From: Deltaproteobacteria bacterium
GTDB lineage: Bacteria; Desulfobacterota; Desulfobacteria; Desulfobacterales; JAFDHS01
Reading direction: 5' to 3'
NCBI GenBank assembly: GCA_019308655.1
Contig: JAFDHS010000098.1
Location: forward strand, 1 to 5,062
DNA length: 5,062 bases
This document shows positions 1-4,280 of the stretch, piece after piece. The notes beneath the pieces are model-generated. The model was not told the origin of the DNA and ran no database searches. It saw nothing but the letters and a program-made list of their open reading frames with translations. A program made the translations under genes and the position numbers. Each line of letters opens with the position of its first letter. Position 1 is the first letter of the stretch.

Positions 1-492
1 AGTAATGCGTTTATCAATCGGATCCGGGATCAATTTTATCTCCAAAAGGACCATCAGGAGATTCCGTCATCATCGGTTTTGGCACCGGATATAAAACAAA
101 TAAAAGACGCCGTTTGCAGACATTATAGGATAAATGAATCCGTATTGGATAAATCCCAACGCGGCGTATCCAATGAGCCGAGAAACGTGGCGATTTATTA
201 CGGGGAACATGTGAAAGGTCGCAATTTAAATTTTCTGTATTATTCTTAAATAGTATGAGAATAAGACTTTATGGGTTACATGAATCGGTGAACCGTATAG
301 TGCTCCCCGTAATATCTGGTCAGGCAACTAAGGGCCGATGCGTTGGAGACAATCGGCAGAGAATTTGGTTTGAAGCGATTCAGCTCAACCAGCAGTGCCG
401 GTCAAAGAGTGAAAAAACAAATCGTTAAGGACCAAAATTTCCGGAAAAGGATCGAAAAGATCAGGCTGAAAATAACTAAAGGTCAAAAGTAG
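1..492 (+). pseudogene. REP-associated (IS200-like) tyrosine transposase, C-terminal part, interrupted by a miniature element
   Basis: The open frame from base 1 lacks its start, which lies outside the window. It reads SNAFINRIRDQF, then DAVCRHYRINESVLDKSQRG and NEPRNVAIY, and after the element runs into an aberrant stop at 247-249. The same frame resumes at 316 with LVRQLRADALETIGREFGLK and RFSSTSSAGQRVKKQI and ends at TAG 490-492. Joined across the insertion, the two halves give the DnaA/Trp-repressor-like helix-turn-helix tail typical of RAYT proteins, the single-copy relatives of IS200/IS605 transposases that act on REP palindromes. The catalytic HUH and tyrosine motifs would be upstream and cannot be checked. 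The insertion adds 117 bp (39 codons), so the frame is kept but a stop is introduced, and the last 58 residues are lost. The protein is probably inactive or truncated. The family call is confident; the state of the N-terminal half is unknown. Confidence 0.8.
198..312. mobile_element. MITE-like 115-bp element with TA target duplication
   Basis: The ends are inverted repeats: TTACGGGGAACAT (198-210) and GTGCTCCCCGTAA (300-312), which match at 11 of 13 positions. Both sides are flanked by TA (196-197 and 313-314). Removing the element plus one TA joins ATT-TAT to CTG and restores the transposase reading frame exactly, which is strong evidence for a real insertion. The inside is AT-rich and non-coding, with an internal 7-bp inverted repeat TTATTCT/AGAATAA (240-246 and 258-264). 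The TA duplication and lack of coding capacity fit a miniature element moved in trans by an IS630/Tc1-mariner type transposase; that assignment is inference. The exact duplication is slightly ambiguous, since TAT also flanks an element shorter by one base. Confidence 0.72.
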
Positions 493-505
493 ACTTGACC
501 CCTTT
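481..505 (+). repeat. Imperfect palindrome at the transposase 3' end
   Basis: GGTCAA (481-486) pairs with TTGACC (495-500) across an 8-base loop, followed by CCTTTT. The left arm lies within the last codons of the transposase, and its stop codon is in the loop. It may act as a weak terminator. It may instead be the kind of palindrome that RAYT enzymes recognise. A single copy in the window cannot separate these. Confidence 0.4.
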
Positions 506-596
506 TCCCAATAATAATTGTTATGTGATCCTTACAACTCTGTCTAATGATTACTTGCAGTCCAAGTATGATGGAAACACAATCAATAATTATATT

Positions 597-621
597 TAAC
601 TAACTAACTAAATTAACTAAC
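597..621. repeat. Short TAAC tandem repeat in a leader region
   Basis: Three TAAC units in a row (597-608), then TAAAT, then two more TAAC units (614-621). The tract lies 25-50 bases ahead of the lysine-rich miniprotein start, probably in its untranslated leader. It is low-complexity and has no recognised function. The rest of 493-646 is AT-rich intergenic sequence in which no convincing promoter was found. Confidence 0.5.
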
Positions 622-646
622 CAAAACCAAAGCAAAGGGGGCATTC

Positions 647-757
647 ATGGCTAAAGGAAGAGATACTCAAAAAACAGTTAAGAAAAAATCAGAAAAAACG
701 TTGAAAGAAAAGCGCAATGAGAAAAAAGAGAAGAAAGCCAAAAAGGGTAAGATTTAA
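647..757 (+). CDS. Lysine-rich 36-residue small protein, function unknown
   Basis: ATG at 647 follows a strong Shine-Dalgarno AAGGGGG (635-641) at a 5-base distance, and the frame runs 36 codons to TAA 755-757. The protein begins MAKGRDTQKTVKKK and is extremely basic: 15 of 36 residues are lysine, with KE/KK repeats in the second half. It has no hydrophobic segment, cysteine or signal peptide, and it should be a charged helix or be disordered. Short lysine-rich proteins starting MAKGRD are, as far as I recall, annotated as hypothetical in Deltaproteobacteria. Nucleic-acid or ribosome association is a reasonable guess from charge alone. The good ribosome binding site and tidy start argue that it is a real gene. 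A second lysine-rich miniprotein of different sequence lies at 4053-4196. Confidence 0.68.
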   Translation: MAKGRDTQKTVKKKSEKTLKEKRNEKKEKKAKKGKI

Positions 758-854
758 CACTTTAATCAAATGAGTTTTGAGACTGATAAGACTGTCAGGG
801 CTTGATGCCTATGGTGTTCAATGAAGAAAAACAACTACGAACAAACGTCAATCA

Positions 855-947
855 CATAATAAACCATTGCAGTGAACTGTCAAAAAGCTCGCGCTTTTTG
901 CCACGCCTACGGCGCCCCTGCGGGGGCCACTGAATTCACCGTTCGGT
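855..947 (+). other. attC-like palindromic recombination site (left cassette boundary)
   Basis: The outer left part (ACATAAT, 854-860) resembles a degraded R'' box, and GTTCGGT (941-947) matches the R' consensus GTTRRRY except at one position. Inside, ATTGCAGTG (866-874) pairs with CACTGAAT (929-936) with one extra unpaired G in the left arm, like the extrahelical base of attC sites. The centre holds an 8-bp hairpin CAAAAAGC/GCTTTTTG (881-900) and a GC-rich hairpin around 911-928. The predicted crossover would be between G941 and T942. The overall design fits an integron attC site, but the boxes are imperfect and this is a judgement by eye. Confidence 0.42.
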
Positions 948-988
948 GGCACCCGGACCAGATCTGGGGTGATGGTGAGGATCTTCAT

Positions 989-1456
989 TTGCTGCACATC
1001 TTTGTAGATGCTGATGCGTGCCCTGTCAAACAGGAGGTGTACCGTGTCGCAAGCCGATATCGCCTTGATGTCACATTGGTGACCAACTCTTGGATGCGAG
1101 TTCCGAATGAACGATGGATTGCACTCGAAGTTGTAGAGGACGAATTCGACGCAGCCGATGATTGGATTGTCGAACACGTGCAACCTCACGACATCGTGGT
1201 CACCGCTGACATTCCGCTTGCGAGCCGCTGCCTGAAGAAAGGCGCACATGTAATTGGTCCAACCGGAAAGCCGTTTACGGAAAACAACATCGGTCAGGCC
1301 ATCGCGACTCGGGACCTGTTGTCAGAACTTCGTGGCGCAGGAGAGATAACGGGCGGACCTCCACCGCTAAAAAAGCGTGACCGATCACGTTTTCTTCAAC
1401 AGTTCGACGACGTGATTCAATCAATTCGTCGTAAGCATCCGTTCAATTCCACCTAA
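989..1456 (+). CDS. yaiI: DUF188 / YaiI-YqxD family protein (PIN-like fold)
   Basis: The frame gives a complete 155-residue member of the YaiI/YqxD (DUF188) family, close to the ~150 residues usual for it. Hallmarks are the N-terminal IFVDADACPVK with acidic D7 and D9, an acidic stretch near 50-58, TADIPLA with D74, and GPTGKPFTENNIG at 90-102. The family has a PIN/NYN-like fold, whose clustered acids suggest metal-dependent RNA or DNA cleavage; the actual substrate is not established. I chose TTG 989 because homologues start immediately before this motif and because GGTGAGG (974-980) sits 8 bases upstream. A longer reading from GTG 872 would translate the attC-like palindrome. The TAA stop lies inside an R''-like box ACCTAAC (1451-1457), as is common in integron cassettes. 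No neighbour suggests a pathway. Confidence 0.88.
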   Translation: MLHIFVDADACPVKQEVYRVASRYRLDVTLVTNSWMRVPNERWIALEVVEDEFDAADDWIVEHVQPHDIVVTADIPLASRCLKKGAHVIGPTGKPFTENNIGQAIATRDLLSELRGAGEITGGPPPLKKRDRSRFLQQFDDVIQSIRRKHPFNST

Positions 1457-1537
1457 CGGGGCAGCCAGACGACCAAGCTTATCAAGGCTAATTCAGCCGA
1501 CGCAAAAAGCCGTGCGGCTGAATTAGCAGCGTTAACT
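1451..1537 (+). other. attC-like palindromic recombination site (right cassette boundary)
   Basis: The site begins with ACCTAAC (1451-1457), which fits the R'' consensus RYYYAAC and overlaps the stop of the DUF188 gene. It ends with GTTAACT (1531-1537), which matches R' GTTRRRY at six of seven positions. Between them is a perfect 13-bp inverted repeat, GCTAATTCAGCCG (1487-1499) and CGGCTGAATTAGC (1515-1527). The stem continues as ACG/CGT with one bulged G (1514), resembling an attC extrahelical base. A second R''-like box, GCTTATC (1477-1483), lies closer to the stem. The right half closely resembles the right half of well-known attC sites. There is no T-run, so a terminator is unlikely. Confidence 0.52.
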
Positions 1538-1555
1538 TGCCGGAGGGGGATCAAT

Positions 1556-1974
1556 ATGCGGCTTTGGTCAATTCATCCAGGTTATTTGGATTGGTGGCGC
1601 TCTGGCGAGAAGGTCTCTTAGCTCAAAAAGTATTGCAAGGTAAGACCAAAGGCTACAAGAATCATCCTCAATTAACCCGGTTTAAGAATACAGCAAATTC
1701 TGTTGGAGCCATTGCCGGTTATTTAAGATATGTAGCTGATGAGGCGGACAAGAGGGGCTACAAATTCGACAGAAGCAAGATTGCAGATGAAGAATTCAAA
1801 GGAAAGATGCCGGTCACAAGCGGGCAATTGGCATACGAATTCACTCATCTATCAGACAAACTGAAAGAAAGAGCGCCTGAATTGTATATGCAGATGAAAG
1901 AGGTTAGGAAGATCAACCATCATCCAATGTTTAACGAAGTGAGCGGAGAGGTGGAAGCGTGGGAAGGGATCTGA
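1556..1974 (+). pseudogene. Pyrimidine-dimer DNA glycosylase (endonuclease V-like), frameshifted near the start
   Basis: ATG 1556 lies 6 bases after GGAGGGGG (1542-1549) and reads MRLWSIHPGYLD, the expected N-terminus of the Pyr_excise family (T4 DenV type). That frame then ends at TAG 1619. The rest of the protein continues in another frame from about 1588: GLVALWREGLLAQKVL, GKTKGYKNHPQLTRF, and on to the stop at 1972-1974. Homologues have about two residues between LD and GLVALW, so about 10 bases appear lost here, between two GGA-containing stretches. These enzymes cut the glycosyl bond at UV-induced pyrimidine dimers; the glutamate in the WREGLLAQ region corresponds to the catalytic Glu by family analogy. 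A TTG start at 1537 keeps the C-terminal part open but replaces the conserved N-terminus. It is probably inactive unless the shift is a sequencing error. Confidence 0.75.
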
Positions 1975-2359
1975 CTGAAATGGAACCTGACGTGGCTGTC
2001 CCTTTTTATTTATTTATTTCATTGCAAAATCTGCACAAGAGTATTATATTAATTGACATTTCATTAAGTAGAAGCAAATTACCCCTTCAGGTTGTCCTCG
2101 TTAACCTTGTTGTTTCCTAAGCATCGGTCGTTGCCGTCGAAGTTTCTGCTGATTATTTAAACCGGAGAAACAGTATTAAACTTTATATCGGAAACCTTTA
2201 TCACACCATGACAGAAACTGACCTTGGCGCCCTCAGCATCACCAGCCCAACCATTTCATAAAACAAACAAAAGAATGACCAGTGGATCTTAATGAATCCG
2301 CAGATCGAGAAACCAGGGAAAAGCCCTGGTAGATCACCAAGAAATACATAGGAGTATTA
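1975..2359. other. 385-bp intergenic region ahead of the helicase gene
   Basis: No convincing gene is seen here. The first part is AT-rich, with a T-rich run CCCTTTTTATTTATTTATTT near 2000-2019 that follows the broken glycosylase gene but has no strong stem. TTGACA at 2053-2058 matches a -35 box, but no good -10 box lies at the right distance. The later part must contain the promoter and leader of the helicase gene. A defined hairpin lies at 2312-2330 and is listed separately. Confidence 0.5.
2312..2330 (+). promoter_or_regulatory. Leader hairpin upstream of the helicase gene
   Basis: ACCAGGG (2312-2318), loop AAAAG and CCCTGGT (2324-2330) form a perfect 7-bp stem that ends 29 bases before the helicase start. 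No T-run follows, so it is not an intrinsic terminator. In a leader RNA it could affect mRNA stability or temperature-dependent translation, as happens in some cold-induced genes; that role is inference. Confidence 0.4.
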
Positions 2360-3631
2360 ATGAGTTTCAAAGATTTTAAGTTTCACCCGAAGGTAAACGC
2401 CGGCATTGATGCCTGTGGCTATACTGCCCCCACCCCGATCCAGAAAGAGGCGATCCCCCCGATCCTTGCCGGCCGCGACATCTTTGGCTTGGCGCAGACC
2501 GGTACCGGCAAGACGGCAGCCTTCGTTCTGCCCCTTCTCCAGCGGTTACTCGACGGCCCCCGCAAAAGAGTGCGGGCCCTGATCGTGGCTCCCACCAGAG
2601 AGCTGGTCGATCAGATCCATGACAATATCGGCAGGATGGCGAAAGAGACCGGCCTGCGCAGCGTTGTCATTTATGGCGGCGTGGGCAAACAGCCGCAGAT
2701 CAGAACAATCCGCGCCGGTGTGGAAATTGTCGTTGCTTGTCCCGGCCGCCTGCTCGACCTTCTCAATGAAAAGGCTATCAACCTCAGCGCCGTTGAGGTG
2801 CTGGTTCTTGATGAGGCAGACCACATGTTTGACAAGGGATTTCTCCCGGACATCCGGCGGATTATCAGGCAGCTGCCCAAGGAACGTCAATCCCTGGTTT
2901 TTTCCGCCACCATGCCCAAGGAAATCCGCCTCCTGGCGGAAAAGATTCTGCAGAACCCGGCAACGGTACAAATCAACCACACCCTGCCGGTCCAGACAAT
3001 CTCCCATGTCCTCTTTCAGGTTGCCAAAGAACAGAAAACCTCTTTACTCAAGAGCATCATTCAAGAGCGGGAAATGACGACCACACTCATTTTCACCCGC
3101 ACCAAGCACAAGGCAAAAAGCCTGGCCCTGCATCTGCAGAAGGCCGGCTACAGCGCTGCCTCACTGCAGGGCAATCTCTCCCAGCAAAAGCGGCAGCAGG
3201 CTCTGGACGGCTTTCGGGACGGCACCTTCAAGATTCTGGTCGCCACAGACATTGCGGCTCGTGGCATTGATGTGCTCGGGATTTCCCATGTCATCAACTA
3301 TGATGTGCCGAACACGGCCGAAACATATACCCACCGCACCGGGCGCACAGGCCGCGCCGCACGGACCGGACAGGCCTTTAGTTTTGTCAGCCGGGAGGAC
3401 AGCAAGATGATTTCTCTCATTGAGCGCAATCTCGGCAAAAAGATGCTCCGCGAGGTGACCCCTGCTTTTGCCTGTGAGGCAGCAGAGGATGTGCGTGAAG
3501 AAAAAAGGGAAAGTTTTTCACGGCAAATGCCCAGAAGAACGAAACCGGTCGTGGCCGCCATTCGTGGCAAAAGCCGGCGCAGCAGGGCTTCTTCCTTCGA
3601 TTTTGGCATACGCAAGTCTGTGCAACGATAA
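2360..3631 (+). CDS. rhlE: DEAD-box ATP-dependent RNA helicase, RhlE-like
   Basis: This is a full-length 423-residue DEAD-box helicase that unwinds short RNA duplexes using ATP, in ribosome assembly or mRNA turnover. The motifs are in order: an isolated Phe and Q-motif (F6 to Q28, with PTPIQ at 24-28), motif I AQTGTGKT (45-52), PTREL (78-82), GG (106-107), PGR (128-130), DEAD (151-154), SAT (182-184), TDIAARGID (296-304) and HRTGRTGR (325-332). All core residues are intact. The region after about 370 is a short basic tail rich in R and K, as in RhlE and related proteins, likely for RNA binding. AGGAG (2350-2354) lies 5 bases before ATG. Its neighbour is a cold-shock protein gene 107 bp downstream, a pairing that suggests a cold-adaptation role. 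The RhlE subgroup is preferred over DeaD or SrmB from the short length, but this is not certain. Confidence 0.93.
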   Translation: MSFKDFKFHPKVNAGIDACGYTAPTPIQKEAIPPILAGRDIFGLAQTGTGKTAAFVLPLLQRLLDGPRKRVRALIVAPTRELVDQIHDNIGRMAKETGLRSVVIYGGVGKQPQIRTIRAGVEIVVACPGRLLDLLNEKAINLSAVEVLVLDEADHMFDKGFLPDIRRIIRQLPKERQSLVFSATMPKEIRLLAEKILQNPATVQINHTLPVQTISHVLFQVAKEQKTSLLKSIIQEREMTTTLIFTRTKHKAKSLALHLQKAGYSAASLQGNLSQQKRQQALDGFRDGTFKILVATDIAARGIDVLGISHVINYDVPNTAETYTHRTGRTGRAARTGQAFSFVSREDSKMISLIERNLGKKMLREVTPAFACEAAEDVREEKRESFSRQMPRRTKPVVAAIRGKSRRSRASSFDFGIRKSVQR

Positions 3632-3666
3632 CCTATTTTGTCTGGATACCCGGACTTTCGGTCGAA

Positions 3667-3694
3667 GTGTCAAATAATGCCTCGGCTTTATAAC
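3667..3694 (+). promoter_or_regulatory. Possible sigma-70 promoter of the cold-shock gene
   Basis: GTGTCA (3667-3672, 4 of 6 matches to TTGACA) and TATAAC (3689-3694, 5 of 6 matches to TATAAT) are separated by 16 bases. They lie about 45 bases before the cold-shock start codon, within the 107-bp gap after the helicase. The match is moderate. It would give the cold-shock gene its own transcript ending at the terminator near 3960. Confidence 0.33.
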
Positions 3695-3738
3695 ATAGTG
3701 GTTCCGCATGGGGACCAAGCACAAAGGAGTGGTACAAT

Positions 3739-3939
3739 ATGGCTGAAGGAACAGTTAAATGGTTTAACGATTCAAAGGGTTTTGGTTTTATCGAGCAGGA
3801 TGGCGGCAAGGATGTATTTGTGCATCATTCCGCAATTCAGGCCCAGGGCTTCAAATCCCTGCAGGAAGGCGTGCGGGTGACCTTCGATGTTGTTGACGGC
3901 CCCAAAGGTCCTGCTGCTGCAAATGTTGTCCAGCAGTAA
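3739..3939 (+). CDS. cspA: Cold-shock protein, CspA family
   Basis: The 66-residue protein is one complete cold-shock domain, the normal length for bacterial CspA-type proteins. It begins MAEGTVKWFNDSKGFGFIEQ and contains RNP1 KGFGFI (13-18) and RNP2 VFVHH (26-30), with aromatic W8, F9, F15, F17 and F27 for stacking on single-stranded RNA or DNA. It is a cytoplasmic RNA chaperone that melts secondary structure and can antiterminate transcription. AAAGGAG (3723-3729) lies 9 bases before the ATG, and a strong terminator follows the stop closely. With an RNA helicase directly upstream, the pair could cooperate in RNA remodelling at low temperature. Many genomes carry several paralogues, so cold induction of this copy is not proven by sequence. 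Confidence 0.95.
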   Translation: MAEGTVKWFNDSKGFGFIEQDGGKDVFVHHSAIQAQGFKSLQEGVRVTFDVVDGPKGPAAANVVQQ

Positions 3940-3959
3940 GAGCTGATATCGACCATTGT

Positions 3960-3992
3960 AAAGACCCCGCACTTTGCGGGGTCTTTTTTTTT
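3960..3992 (+). terminator. Strong intrinsic terminator after the cold-shock gene
   Basis: An 11-bp perfect stem, AAAGACCCCGC (3960-3970) with GCGGGGTCTTT (3976-3986), encloses the loop ACTTT. The T-run continues to 3992, giving nine Ts after the C at 3983. It begins 20 bases after the cold-shock stop codon. This is a textbook Rho-independent terminator. Confidence 0.93.
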
Positions 3993-4018
3993 ACCGCAGT
4001 GTCTTTTACGCCGAACAC

Positions 4019-4040
4019 GAAGCACTAATGAAGCACTAAT
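4019..4040. repeat. Perfect 11-bp tandem duplication
   Basis: GAAGCACTAAT occurs twice back to back (4019-4029 and 4030-4040), directly before the ribosome binding site AAGGA of the second lysine-rich gene. It may be a replication-slippage duplication in the leader. No function is evident. Confidence 0.7.
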
Positions 4041-4052
4041 AAGGACAACGTC

Positions 4053-4196
4053 TTGGCCAAAACAAACTATTCATTTAAAAAGCGCCAGAAAGAATTGGCA
4101 AAGAAAAAAAAGAAAGAAGAAAAAAAGCAGCAAAAGCTGGAGAAACAGAAGAATCCTGCCGAGGAAAAAGAGAACCTTTCTCCCCAGGAAGATTAA
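4053..4196 (+). CDS. Lysine-rich 47-residue small protein with TTG start, function unknown
   Basis: TTG at 4053 follows AAGGA (4041-4045) at a 7-base spacing. No in-frame ATG lies nearby; the ATG at 4028 is in another frame. The protein begins MAKTNYSFKKRQKELAKKKK and becomes acidic at its end (PAEEKENLSPQED). It has 15 lysines among 47 residues. The middle, about residues 9-33, should form a highly charged helix or short coiled coil. There is no membrane segment or signal peptide. As far as I recall, short proteins with a FxKRxKELAKKxKxEEK-like core occur widely in proteobacteria as hypotheticals, so I think this is a real conserved gene. It sits between two terminators, after the cold-shock gene and before an ABC-F gene. 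RNA or ribosome association is plausible but unproven. Confidence 0.75.
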   Translation: MAKTNYSFKKRQKELAKKKKKEEKKQQKLEKQKNPAEEKENLSPQED

Positions 4197-4236
4197 CAGC
4201 TTTAAGCCCTGCTTTTCCTAACCGAGAACACTCTAT

Positions 4237-4266
4237 GCCACGGGGAATTTCCTTGTGGCTTTTATT
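4237..4266 (+). terminator. Terminator-like hairpin before the ABC-F gene
   Basis: GCCACGGGGA (4237-4246) folds with TTCCTTGTGGC (4249-4259) into a 10-bp stem with two G-U pairs and a 3-base loop, followed by TTTTATT (4260-4266). It ends the transcript of the small lysine-rich gene. The ABC-F start codon is only 14 bases beyond the hairpin's T-rich tail, so the hairpin must also lie in the leader of any upstream-initiated ABC-F transcript and could act as an attenuator. Confidence 0.68.
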
Positions 4267-4280
4267 ATGAGGACACAACC

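Noticed and set aside
597..621. TAAC repeats as a CRISPR-like or iteron array
   Set aside because: The units are only 4 bases long, without spacers, and total about 25 bases; this is low-complexity sequence.
872..988. N-terminal extension of the DUF188 protein from GTG 872
   Set aside because: The extension translates the attC-like palindrome and is absent from the family; TTG 989 has a good Shine-Dalgarno and gives the normal length.
848..1249. 133-residue open frame on the minus strand over the DUF188 gene
   Set aside because: It is antisense to a clear family member, shows no recognisable domain and has no ribosome binding site that I can see; it is a shadow frame.
1537..1587. TTG 1537 as the real start of the glycosylase
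   Set aside because: It would replace the conserved MRLWSIHP N-terminus, which is present in another frame behind a strong ribosome binding site, with unrelated residues and would lie inside the palindrome end.
2053..2081. TTGACA at 2053 as a promoter
   Set aside because: The -35 match is perfect, but the sequence 16-18 bases downstream does not resemble a -10 box.
2208..2261. 17-codon ATG frame (MTETDLGALSITSPTIS) in the helicase leader, as a leader peptide
   Set aside because: No Shine-Dalgarno precedes it and there is no regulatory codon pattern; such a short frame is expected by chance.
2546..3007. Minus-strand and alternative-frame open reading frames inside the helicase gene
   Set aside because: They overlap an intact, motif-complete DEAD-box gene and have no independent support.
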